DNA from: JAUILA01 sp964563925
Lineage (GTDB): Bacteria > Bacteroidota > Bacteroidia > Cytophagales > Cyclobacteriaceae
Length of the DNA: 64,000 nt
Reading direction: 5' to 3'
Assembly: GCA_964563925.1 (NCBI GenBank)
Contig: CAZLZD010000012.1
Location: 1-64,000 of the forward strand
Shown here: positions 32,944-40,582 of the stretch, piece after piece
Numbering within the stretch: the first letter of the stretch is position 1
Layout: each line of letters opens with the position of its first letter
Made by a program: the position numbers and the translations under genes
Notes under the pieces: model-generated
The model's database searches: none
Told to the model about the DNA's origin: nothing
Seen by the model: only the letters and a program-made list of their open reading frames with translations

Positions 32944-34045
32944 TCAGTCATTGGCAGCCGCCTGTTCCTGGTACCCCAGTAAAAACGCCTTGATATACTC
33001 GTCCAGATCACCGTCCAGCACATTCTGGACATCAGTGCGTTCCACTCCGGTACGGGCATCCTTTATGAGCTTATACGGATGTAATACATAATTGCGGATT
33101 TGCGAACCAAAATCGATTTTCATCTTCGAGCTTTCAATCTTGTCCCGCTCGGCATTGCGTTTTTCGATTTCAATCTGATAGAGCCTGGACTTCAGCATCT
33201 TTATCGCCTTCTCCTTATTCTGGAGCTGCGACCTTTCCTGCTGGCATTCAATGACTATGCCTGAAGGCTCATGATGAAGACGTACGGCTGTCTCGACTTT
33301 ATTTACATTTTGTCCTCCCTTGCCTCCCGACCTGTAGGTATCCCATGATATATCCGCCGGGTTCACATCAATTTCAATCGTATCATCGATTATGGGATAT
33401 ACATAGACCGAGGCGAATGAGGTATGCCGTCTTCCACCGGAATCAAAAGGTGAGATGCGCACCAGCCTGTGCACGCCAATTTCTGACTTGAGGTTCCCGT
33501 AGGCAAAGTCGCCGTCAATTTCCAGCGTGGCGGATTTTATCCCTGCCGTATCGCCGGGCTGGTAGTTTACCTGTCGCACTGAATAGCCCTTCGATTCTCC
33601 CCACATAATATACATGCGGTTGAGCATATCCGCCCAGTCCTGCGACTCGGTTCCCCCCGCTCCCGGGTTAATTTCCAGCATCGCACCAAGCTGATCTTCT
33701 TCATTACTCAGCATTTTTTTGAATTCAAGTGCCTCCAGCTCTTTCAGAGCCTTGCCAAATTCGCGGTTCATCTCCTCATCTTCGACATCTCCCGCCTGGT
33801 AAAACTCATTCAGGGTATCCACGTCATCAGTCAGGGCTTTGACCTTCTCAAAATGCTCGGTCCAGACCTTTTTAGCCCGGATTCCTTTCATTACTTTTTC
33901 TGCTTCCTCAGGATCATCCCAGAAACCGGGCTGAGCCGTCAGCAATTCTTCTTCTTTTATCTCTTCTACTTTCTTGTCGTAGTCAAAGATACCTCCTCAA
34001 GGCTTCTACACGTGCCTTCAAGTCTTTCAACTCGTCTGTTGTCAT
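32944..34045 (-). CDS. prfB: Peptide chain release factor 2, with programmed +1 frameshift
   Basis: Two frames make one protein of 366 residues. The first 20 codons start at the ATG 34045 and end CTT-TGA (stop at 33985-33983). A +1 shift (skipping 33985) reads on as GAC-TAC and continues to 32944. The main frame holds the RF2 features: PTC motif GGTESQDW (GGQ loop GGKGGQNVNK), and the stop-recognition region near 200. In the family this frameshift is autoregulatory: low RF2 lets ribosomes pause at UGA and shift. Annotation by a simple ORF caller would start at 33945 and lose the N-terminus. Confidence 0.95.
33982..33997 (-). promoter_or_regulatory. prfB +1 recoding site
   Basis: AGGAGG (33997-33992), three bases TAT, then the slippery CTT and the stop TGA followed by C: the same spacing and order as in E. 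coli prfB (AGGGGG-UAU-CUU-UGA-C). The Shine-Dalgarno-like element pushes the paused ribosome forward. Confidence 0.92.
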
Positions 34046-34067
34046 AATTGATTAATTTATCTGCTGA

Positions 34068-34075
34068 CAAAACTA
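34068..34075 (-). promoter_or_regulatory. Promoter -7 box for prfB
   Basis: TAGTTTTG on the minus strand, 22 bases before the prfB ATG, an exact TAnnTTTG match; no clear TTG at the usual distance. Confidence 0.45.
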
Positions 34076-34113
34076 AAGTAATCCCGGGTAAAAAAAGAAT
34101 ATCGGCCCGCTTG

Positions 34114-34629
34114 TTACCGCACCCTAAGATCGATGATATCTATAATGTACCGCCCGCCAGGACGAAATTTGCGTTTATGGAAAAGTTTCATCAGGAACCC
34201 GGCCCCGATAATACCACCGCTGATGGCATAGGTGGCGGGACTGAGTTCGCCCTCCTCATCCCGGATGAGCTTCTGGCTTACAAAATCAGCGGCCAGGAAC
34301 AAAACTCCTGCGATGATAACCTTATCACCACCGTGGGAATAATGAAAATTCTGGAAGTTGTGACTACTTATATCTATTACCTCAAAATCACTGAGCGGAA
34401 CCTCAAAATAATGAAACCGCACCGTATCGCGGCGTAATCCCAGGATCAATCCTTTCCTGAAATGGTCCTCGCCCCTCATCCGGTACCTTATCTGGTCCCC
34501 TTCCCTGAAAACAACCTGTTTACTGGTTCCCGATTTCTTAAGCAAAAGATAAGGCCCCGATCCCTGCTGGGCAAGCAAAGGCAGCCATCCGATTACCAGT
34601 AGAATGATTAAACAGGTCTTTCTGTACAT
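34114..34629 (-). CDS. Exported or membrane protein of unknown function
   Basis: 171 residues: signal peptide (MYRKTCLIILLVIGWLPLLAQ), then a beta-rich part (FREGDQIRYRMRGEDHFRKGLILGLRRDTVRF, fold not recognised) and one hydrophobic stretch with glycines (PATYAISGGIIGAGFLMKLF, about 132-151) that may be a membrane segment or an amphipathic one. A basic end (HKRKFRPGGRYIIDIIDLRVR). It follows ilvE on the same strand across a hairpin. Confidence 0.7.
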   Translation of the reverse strand: MYRKTCLIILLVIGWLPLLAQQGSGPYLLLKKSGTSKQVVFREGDQIRYRMRGEDHFRKGLILGLRRDTVRFHYFEVPLSDFEVIDISSHNFQNFHYSHGGDKVIIAGVLFLAADFVSQKLIRDEEGELSPATYAISGGIIGAGFLMKLFHKRKFRPGGRYIIDIIDLRVR

Positions 34630-34636
34630 ATGATAA

Positions 34637-34660
34637 ACCCTGCCGGTTCGAGGGCAGGGT
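34637..34660 (-). terminator. Terminator-like hairpin between ilvE and the next gene
   Basis: ACCCTGCC pairs with GGCAGGGT around GGTTCGAG-like loop bases; on the minus strand it is followed by TTTATC, a short T tract. It may only attenuate read-through from ilvE. Confidence 0.5.
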
Positions 34661-34667
34661 CAGATTT

Positions 34668-35732
34668 TCAGATCATACGGAGCCATCCATGCAGATCTTC
34701 AGCCCGCCCGGCCTTGATATCATCCAGGGCCTTGAGCACCTTCGGTGCGAATTCACGATCGGCCACCGGGGGCAATTCGTACTGATCGTCTTTGTACCCA
34801 ATGGTCTCAATATGCGCAATAGTGGCCGCAGTACCTGCACCAAAGGCTTCCTTAAGCCGTCCTGAACGGATGGCGTCCAGGATCTCCTCCACCTCCACTT
34901 TTCGTTCTTCCACTTTCATTCCCCAGTCCCGTGCAAGGGTCAGCACGCTGTCACGCGTAATTCCGTTGAGGATGGTATCACCCAGGGCCGGCGTGACCAG
35001 GGTGTCGTCCAGCACGAACATCACATTCATGGTGCCGCTTTCTTCAATATATTTGTGCTCCCGGCCATCGGTCCAGAGCAACTGATCATATCCCTTCTCC
35101 TTGGCAAGCTGGGCAGGATAAATAGCCGGGCCGTAATTACAACCGGTCTTACAATACCCGCTGCCACCTTCCACTGCACGAACAAAGTGGTTTTCAATCT
35201 TCACCTTCACGGGCTTGCTGTAATATGCGCCAACCGGGCAGGTAATTACCATATACCGGAATCGCTGGGAAGGCCTGATTCCAATAAAATCATCGTCGGA
35301 AAACAAAAACGGCCTGATGTAAAGACTTGTCCCGGGTTTATCCGGTACCCAGGCCCGGTCCAGGTCAAGCAGCATATCCAGACTTTCAAAATAGAGCTCC
35401 TCCGGTACCTTGGGCATGCACATGCGCTCCGCCGAAATATTGAGACGCTCAATATTCTTATCCGGACGGAAGACCGCTACCTTTCCGCTGTCATGCTTAT
35501 AGGCTTTCAGTCCTTCAAAAATCGAGATGCCATAGTGCAGGGCCGGACTCGCCGGACTGATGGTCATAGGCTTGTAGGGCTCAATGGCCGGATTTTTCCA
35601 CCGTTCGCCATCATGATGTACGACGAATTGATGATCGGAATAAATTTTCCCGAATTCTATATTCTCCGGATCCAGCTGATCAATTTTACTCTGGGTATTC
35701 CGTGCAATGTGGATGTTCGTGGTATCTAACAT
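34668..35732 (-). CDS. ilvE: Branched-chain amino acid aminotransferase
   Basis: 354 residues, fold-type IV PLP enzyme of the class II (BCAT-like, long) form. ALHYGISIFEGLKAYKHDSGK and RPDKNIERLN are N-terminal signatures; the PLP lysine is in SGYCKTGCNYGPA (the usual KxGGNY reads KTGCNY); EESGTMNVMFV and GITRDSVLTLARDWG follow. It catalyses the last step of valine, leucine and isoleucine synthesis, or the first of their breakdown. It stands alone, upstream of an exported protein. Confidence 0.94.
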   Translation of the reverse strand: MLDTTNIHIARNTQSKIDQLDPENIEFGKIYSDHQFVVHHDGERWKNPAIEPYKPMTISPASPALHYGISIFEGLKAYKHDSGKVAVFRPDKNIERLNISAERMCMPKVPEELYFESLDMLLDLDRAWVPDKPGTSLYIRPFLFSDDDFIGIRPSQRFRYMVITCPVGAYYSKPVKVKIENHFVRAVEGGSGYCKTGCNYGPAIYPAQLAKEKGYDQLLWTDGREHKYIEESGTMNVMFVLDDTLVTPALGDTILNGITRDSVLTLARDWGMKVEERKVEVEEILDAIRSGRLKEAFGAGTAATIAHIETIGYKDDQYELPPVADREFAPKVLKALDDIKAGRAEDLHGWLRMI

Positions 35733-35786
35733 ATCTGCTTGGTTTTCGAGGGGGTAAATTTACGAAAAAAGCGGAAGGAAACTGCA

Positions 35787-36335
35787 TCAGCCGCGAGGCT
35801 TCCACGGGGTTTCTGCCACTTCCAGCTCTGCACTCATCTTCCTGCACAGCACGAACAGGTAGTCCGAGAGCCGGTTGAGATAATGGATGATCCGTTCCTC
35901 AACTTCTGCAATTTCCGCGAGTGAGACCACGCGGCGTTCCGCCCTGCGGCAAACACACCGGGCGATATGTCCGGCCGATACTGACGCATGCCCTCCCGGC
36001 AGGATAAAATTTCGCATAGGCTCCAGCGACTCCTCCATCGTATCAATCTCTTCCTCAAGTTCTGACACCGCTTCCCCGGCAAGGGTTGGAACCTTATCCA
36101 GTTTCTCAGGATCTTCGGTCGCCAGCCGCGAGCCAATCGTAAAAAGGTTTTCCTGAATCCTTATCAATACATCCCGGCGCGGCGCATTAACCGTCTGATC
36201 CCTCAGCAGGCCGATATGGCTGTTAAGTTCGTCTACCGTCCCGTAGGCCTCGATCCGCACATGGGACTTCGACACACGGCTCCCACCAAAGAGCCCTGTT
36301 GATCCGGAATCCCCTGTTTTGGTATAGATTTTCAT
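35787..36335 (-). CDS. Cob(I)alamin adenosyltransferase, PduO type
   Basis: 182 residues. The N-terminus MKIYTKTGDSGSTGLFGG (ATP-binding), VDELNSHIGLLRD, ILPGGH, RCVCRRAERRVV and YLNRLSDYLFVLCR are the PduO-type ATR signatures. It transfers adenosyl from ATP to cobalamin to make the coenzyme for radical enzymes. No cobalamin-synthesis or B12-dependent gene is in the window. The start overlaps the end of the ABC ATPase gene by 4 bp. Confidence 0.93.
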   Translation of the reverse strand: MKIYTKTGDSGSTGLFGGSRVSKSHVRIEAYGTVDELNSHIGLLRDQTVNAPRRDVLIRIQENLFTIGSRLATEDPEKLDKVPTLAGEAVSELEEEIDTMEESLEPMRNFILPGGHASVSAGHIARCVCRRAERRVVSLAEIAEVEERIIHYLNRLSDYLFVLCRKMSAELEVAETPWKPRG

Positions 36336-37057
36336 TCGCTGTCTGTAGCAACCGGCTTGTTGCGGGTTACGTTCTCGTTGATGTCATCTGTTTCAATCAG
36401 TCCGTCGCGCAGCCGTACAATGCGGTGAGCATAATGGGCAATGTCATCTTCGTGCGTCACCATAATGATGGTATTCCCACGGTCATGAAGGGTCTGGAAC
36501 AGGTCCATGATGTCGTACGAGGTTTTGGTATCCAGGTTACCTGTAGGTTCATCGGCCAGGATGATACTCGGGTCATTAACCAGTGCCCGTGCGATCGCCA
36601 CCCGCTGGCGCTGACCTCCGGACAATTCATTGGGCCGGTGGTCTGAACGTTCACCAAGCCCCACACTGTTTAAGGCATTCATCGCCTTCTCCTCGCGCTC
36701 CGACTTTCCGTAACCTGCATAAATCAGTGGCAACGCCACATTCTCCAGGGCTGAAGCACGGGGAAGCAGGTTAAATGTCTGGAACACAAACCCGATCTCC
36801 TTGTTCCTGATCTCGGCCAGTTCGTTTTCGCTCAGGTCACTCACATCATTATCGTTCAGGATGTACGTTCCACCGGTCGGGGTATCCAGGCAGCCGATAA
36901 TGTTCATCAGCGTCGATTTTCCAGAACCTGACGGGCCCATAAAGGCTACGTATTCACCCCTGTTGATCACAATGTCGATGGATTTAAGCGCATCTACGGT
37001 CTGCGTACCCATCTTGTAAATTTTAGAAATTCCTGAAGTTTCAATGATCTTGCCCAT
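36332..37057 (-). CDS. ABC transporter ATPase, LolD/MacB type
   Basis: 241 residues. Walker A GPSGSGKST, Q-loop FVFQTFNLL, signature LSGGQRQRVAIARAL, Walker B IILADEPTGNLDT and the switch His in MVTHEDDIAHYA. This subfamily pairs with FtsX/MacB-like permeases such as the one at 17472-18692. The frame is open to 37117, but the first ATG of the family (MGKIIETSGISKIYKMG) is at 37057, 23 bases after a TACCTTTG box. It is cotranscribed with the adenosyltransferase. Confidence 0.92.
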   Translation of the reverse strand: MGKIIETSGISKIYKMGTQTVDALKSIDIVINRGEYVAFMGPSGSGKSTLMNIIGCLDTPTGGTYILNDNDVSDLSENELAEIRNKEIGFVFQTFNLLPRASALENVALPLIYAGYGKSEREEKAMNALNSVGLGERSDHRPNELSGGQRQRVAIARALVNDPSIILADEPTGNLDTKTSYDIMDLFQTLHDRGNTIIMVTHEDDIAHYAHRIVRLRDGLIETDDINENVTRNKPVATDSE

Positions 37058-37080
37058 GAATATACGCTTGTTTATCTGAT

Positions 37081-37088
37081 CAAAGGTA
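37081..37088 (-). promoter_or_regulatory. Promoter -7 box for the ABC ATPase gene
   Basis: TACCTTTG on the minus strand, 23 bases before the ATG at 37057. The nearest TTG is 26 bases further up, too far for the consensus. Confidence 0.45.
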
Positions 37089-37188
37089 AAAATTTCACTG
37101 CCTTTACCGGCCCTCAATTACTTGAACGGTGTTTTCGGCTATTGAGTGTATGATTAACAGCCGCGACGGAGAGGTGTTCATATAAAAT

Positions 37189-37953
37189 TCAGAGTCCGAA
37201 CATAAATGTACGCGTCACGGCCTCAAAGGTTATCACGTCGTAAGTGCGTTCGGAAAAAGTCACATTCCCCTGCCGGTCAACCAGCAGCACCGTGGAACAG
37301 CGGCTGCCATACTCCGGGGATTTTATAAAAATCGGCGAAAGCAATTGTTCCATTTCCCTCCCAATTCCGGTATCAGGAAGCTTATCCTCCGGGGCTTTCA
37401 AATCATCATACAGCAACTCAAACAAATCCCGTTCCCTGATCCTGCTTTTTTTCAATACATCTTCCAGCTTATCCCTGCCGCGTTGCACCTTCGGCCAGGA
37501 TGTATTGAGCAGCGCATTGCTGAGGCCAAAAATACCCGTGCCGATCCGACGGGCTTTACCACCGTAATTCCCGTAATACCAAAGATCGCCCTGCAGGGAC
37601 CCACAAATAAGGTTAAACCCATTGTATTGCTCACCTTCGTCCACTACGCGGGCAACGTACTCTTCAGCCGGCGTATCATTCTCCAGGAAATTACGGACAA
37701 GAGCACCGCGTGAAGGGGCATTCTCCTTAAATTCCGAAGGATCCCTGTAATTGGTCAGCAACGCCACTTTCCCTTTCCTGGATACGCCCATCCATGTGCC
37801 TCCTCCCAGCAGGTCACGCCCGGCCAGGATCTGCCTGTTTTCCTCCCAGAACCCGGCAGGCTCGGTCGGACGCGCATAAAACTCATCCCGGTTGGCGGCG
37901 ATCACCAGCGGGTAGTCGGGATGTGCTTTAATGGAGAATAAGACAAGACACAT
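37189..37953 (-). CDS. NRDE family protein (TANGO2-like)
   Basis: 254 residues. MCLVLFSIKAHPDYPLVIAANRDEFYARPT contains the NRDE motif that names the family; GGTWMGVSRKGKVALLTNYRD and FGLSNALLNTSWPKVQRG are further signatures. The eukaryotic relative TANGO2 is linked to secretion and heme or lipid handling; the bacterial role is unknown. The N-terminal cysteine after Met recalls Ntn hydrolases, which the family is thought to resemble. Five bases downstream of rnhB on the same strand. Confidence 0.92.
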   Translation of the reverse strand: MCLVLFSIKAHPDYPLVIAANRDEFYARPTEPAGFWEENRQILAGRDLLGGGTWMGVSRKGKVALLTNYRDPSEFKENAPSRGALVRNFLENDTPAEEYVARVVDEGEQYNGFNLICGSLQGDLWYYGNYGGKARRIGTGIFGLSNALLNTSWPKVQRGRDKLEDVLKKSRIRERDLFELLYDDLKAPEDKLPDTGIGREMEQLLSPIFIKSPEYGSRCSTVLLVDRQGNVTFSERTYDVITFEAVTRTFMFGL

Positions 37954-37958
37954 GGCAC

Positions 37959-38561
37959 CTACTCTTCAAAAAGTGATAATTGCGGAGGAAGTAACTGGAA
38001 AGACTTTCGATGATACCGGGTGGCCCCATAAGCCCGGATGGCCTCCCGGTGCTGCAGGGTGGGATAGCCCTTGTTACGGTCCCAGGCATAATCCGGGAAC
38101 TCCCGGTGCAGGTCCTGCATCAGTGCATCCCTGTAGGTCTTGGCCAGCACCGAAGCGGCAGCAATGCTGTAAAACCGGCCATCTCCCTTGATCATGCATT
38201 CAAAGGGAATATCATTGTGGGGTTTATAGCGGTTCCCGTCGATGAGCAGGAACTCAGGACAACAGGTCAGCCGGTCAATCGCAATGTGCATCGCCTGGTA
38301 GGAGGCATTGAGAATATTGATCTCGTCGATCCGGTGATTGTCCACGACCCCGACCGCCCAGGCGAGCGCATCTTTTCTGATCTGGTCTTTCAGCTGATCC
38401 CGTTCATCGGCGGTGAGTTGCTTGGAATCATTCAGCAGGGAATGTTCATAATCCGCCGGGAGAATGACAGCTGCGGCCACAACCGGACCGGCCAGGCATC
38501 CCCTGCCGGCTTCATCACACCCTGCTTCCCACTTTTTTCCACTATGCGTTGCCAACAACAT
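37959..38561 (-). CDS. rnhB: Ribonuclease HII
   Basis: 200 residues. The catalytic acid set is visible: CDEAGRGCLAGPVVAAAV (Asp, Glu), LIDGNRY (Asp) and ASVLAKTYRD (Asp). It removes ribonucleotides from DNA. The open frame extends to 38672, but the family N-terminus (MLLATHSGKKWEAGCDEAGRG) starts at the ATG 38561, 5 bases after a TATCTTTA element that could be the -7 box. Cotranscribed with NRDE. Confidence 0.94.
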   Translation of the reverse strand: MLLATHSGKKWEAGCDEAGRGCLAGPVVAAAVILPADYEHSLLNDSKQLTADERDQLKDQIRKDALAWAVGVVDNHRIDEINILNASYQAMHIAIDRLTCCPEFLLIDGNRYKPHNDIPFECMIKGDGRFYSIAAASVLAKTYRDALMQDLHREFPDYAWDRNKGYPTLQHREAIRAYGATRYHRKSFQLLPPQLSLFEE

Positions 38562-38566
38562 GGGGG

Positions 38567-38574
38567 TAAAGATA
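38567..38574 (-). promoter_or_regulatory. Possible promoter -7 box for rnhB
   Basis: TATCTTTA on the minus strand, one base off TAnnTTTG, ending 5 bases before the ATG. If used, the transcript is practically leaderless. Confidence 0.3.
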
Positions 38575-38643
38575 AATGCCTCCGGGAGAATGAAAAAAGA
38601 ACATCCGAAATTTTCATTCGGCCGTATGCTCCGTAAAAAATGA

Positions 38644-38651
38644 TAGTTTTG
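38644..38651 (+). promoter_or_regulatory. Promoter -7 box directly before the NUDIX gene
   Basis: TAGTTTTG, an exact TAnnTTTG match, ending 4 bases before the ATG at 38656, so the transcript should start at or next to the start codon. Confidence 0.5.
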
Positions 38652-38655
38652 CACC

Positions 38656-39204
38656 ATGCCTGCTAAAAACACTTGGAAAAGCCTGTCCTCCAGGGAAATT
38701 TATTCCAATAAATGGATCTCACTGGTTGAACACCAGGTGATAAACCCCGGTGGCGGACAGGGCATCTACGGGAAGGTTTCCTTCAAGCACCTGGCGGTTG
38801 GAATTATCCCGGTCGACCCGGAGCAAAACACCTGGCTGGTGGGTCAGCACCGGTTTACCCTGGACACCTACAGCTGGGAAATTCCGGAAGGAGGTGCCCG
38901 GCCCGAAGAAGATCCGGTCGATGCCGCCCGGCGTGAACTACAGGAAGAAACAGGCCTCACGGCGCGCACATGGGAATTCCTGCTGGCCATGCATACATCC
39001 AATTCGGTAACCGACGAACTCGGGCATATTTACATTGCGCGGGATTTGAGCCAGGGGACTCCCAGACCTGAAGAAACTGAATCAGACCTTAAGATCATGA
39101 AGCTTCCACTGCAAGAGGCAGTAGAGATGGTTATGGATGGTGAAATTACCGATTCGCTCAGTGTTGCCGGCTTGCTGAAGGCAGCACGAATTCTTGACAT
39201 ATAA
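38656..39204 (+). CDS. NUDIX hydrolase, ADP-ribose pyrophosphatase type
   Basis: 182 residues. The NUDIX box GGARPEEDPVDAARRELQEETGLTA (G-x5-E-x7-REUxEE) is intact, and the N-terminal SSREIYSNKWISLVEHQVINPGG with the EIPEG before the box is typical of ADP-ribose/ADP-sugar pyrophosphatases (NudF-like). It cleaves the diphosphate in nucleoside diphosphate sugars. It is the first gene of a plus-strand series; the MATE gene begins right after. Confidence 0.92.
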   Translation: MPAKNTWKSLSSREIYSNKWISLVEHQVINPGGGQGIYGKVSFKHLAVGIIPVDPEQNTWLVGQHRFTLDTYSWEIPEGGARPEEDPVDAARRELQEETGLTARTWEFLLAMHTSNSVTDELGHIYIARDLSQGTPRPEETESDLKIMKLPLQEAVEMVMDGEITDSLSVAGLLKAARILDI

Positions 39205-39205
39205 C

Positions 39206-40546
39206 ATGGGGCAAAATTACCGGGACCATATCCGCATTACCTTTCACCTTGCCTACCCGGTCATGCTCAGCCAGCTGGGTCATATGATGGTAAATGTGGC
39301 CGACTCGGTCATGGTCGGCCAGCTGGGCGCCACACCACTGGCTGCTGCCTCGCTCGCCAATGTGATCTTTCACCTGTTGCTCATGTTTGGAATCGGGGTA
39401 AGTTATGGTATTACCCCGCTGGTGGCGGCAGCCGACGGAGAAGGAAACATCGGGCGGTCAGGCCAGCTCCTGAAACATGCGAGCGTCATCAACGTAGCCA
39501 CGGGCCTGCTGCTCTTTTTACTCGTTTTTGCCGGTAACCGCTCGCTTTCCTATCTCAATCAACCCGAAGAGGTGGTCACCATGGCAACCCCCTACCTCAA
39601 TATCATCACGCTGTCCATGATCCCGCTTATGGTCTTCCAGACCTATCGTCAGTTTGCTGAAGGTCTGTCACGCACCCGTATGGCGATGGTGATTGTCATC
39701 GCGACGAATCTTCTGAATGTCGGTCTTAACTACCTGCTGATCTATGGAAAACTGGGGTTTCCGGCCCTCGGACTCAACGGAGCGGGTTGGGCTTCACTCA
39801 TCTCAAGGGTCATCCTGGCCCTCTGGATGGCCCTGTACATCTTCAAAGGAAATAAATTTCGTCCTTACCGGATCGGCTTCTCCTTCGGAAAGTACCGTAA
39901 ACTTATCTTTCGCAAGCTCCTTAATATCGGCATTCCGGCCGGCTTTCAGTATATCTTTGAGGTCGGAGCCTTCGGGTTTGCCGTGATTATGATCGGATGG
40001 CTCGGCACCAATGCCATGGCCGCCCATCAGATCGCCATAAATATGGCGGCCATCAGCTATATGGCGGCCTCCGGGCTCTCGGCCGCCGCCACCATCCGGG
40101 TGGGAAACCAGTGGGGCCGCAAGGACATGCCTACCCTGCGTGCCGCGGCCTTCACCATCTTCGGAATGGTGGCCGTGTTCATGCTCTCCTGTGCGCTCAT
40201 ATTCATCACAGGCCGGTATTTCTTCCCCTCCCTGTACATTGACAACCAGGAGGTGATCCAGCTGGCGGCCTCCCTGCTGGTCATCGCCGCCTTCTTCCAG
40301 CTTTCCGACGGGATCCAGGTGGTTAGCCTGGGTGCACTCCGCGGCCTGGAGGATGTAAAAATTCCCACCATATTCACCTTTCTCGCCTATTGGGTCATCG
40401 CTCTTCCGACCGGCTACCTGCTTGCCTTTCCCGGCGGACTCGGGGTGCGCGGGATCTGGCTGGGCCTGTTAACCGGACTGACTACCGCCGCCATCGTACT
40501 GTTCCTGAGGTTCCGCCATCTCACCCGTTCACTTTTGCCGGCATAA
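39206..40546 (+). CDS. MATE family efflux transporter
   Basis: 446 residues, about 12 TM helices in two bundles. The opening HLAYPVMLSQLGHMMVNVADSVMVG and its counterpart KLLNIGIPAGFQYIFEVGAFGF in the second half are the MATE repeats. It exports cationic drugs or metabolites with Na+ or H+. I used the ATG at 39206, one base after the NUDIX stop; an ATG at 39194 overlaps NUDIX by 11 bp. Ends just before a hairpin. Confidence 0.92.
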   Translation: MGQNYRDHIRITFHLAYPVMLSQLGHMMVNVADSVMVGQLGATPLAAASLANVIFHLLLMFGIGVSYGITPLVAAADGEGNIGRSGQLLKHASVINVATGLLLFLLVFAGNRSLSYLNQPEEVVTMATPYLNIITLSMIPLMVFQTYRQFAEGLSRTRMAMVIVIATNLLNVGLNYLLIYGKLGFPALGLNGAGWASLISRVILALWMALYIFKGNKFRPYRIGFSFGKYRKLIFRKLLNIGIPAGFQYIFEVGAFGFAVIMIGWLGTNAMAAHQIAINMAAISYMAASGLSAAATIRVGNQWGRKDMPTLRAAAFTIFGMVAVFMLSCALIFITGRYFFPSLYIDNQEVIQLAASLLVIAAFFQLSDGIQVVSLGALRGLEDVKIPTIFTFLAYWVIALPTGYLLAFPGGLGVRGIWLGLLTGLTTAAIVLFLRFRHLTRSLLPA

Positions 40547-40576
40547 CCATTTTCTTTATCTTCACCGGAAAATGGT
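40546..40576 (+). other. Hairpin between MATE and M24 peptidase genes
   Basis: ACCATTTTC (40546-40554) pairs perfectly with GAAAATGGT (40568-40576), loop of 13 bases. It starts in the MATE stop codon and ends 6 bases before the next ATG. No T tract, so it is not a clear terminator; it could mask the start of the peptidase gene. Confidence 0.45.
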
Positions 40577-40582
40577 GAGCCA

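Noticed and set aside
34048..34437. 129-residue plus-strand ORF opposite the exported protein at 34114
   Set aside because: The minus-strand frame has a signal peptide and protein-like composition; the plus-strand one covers the prfB promoter and has neither.
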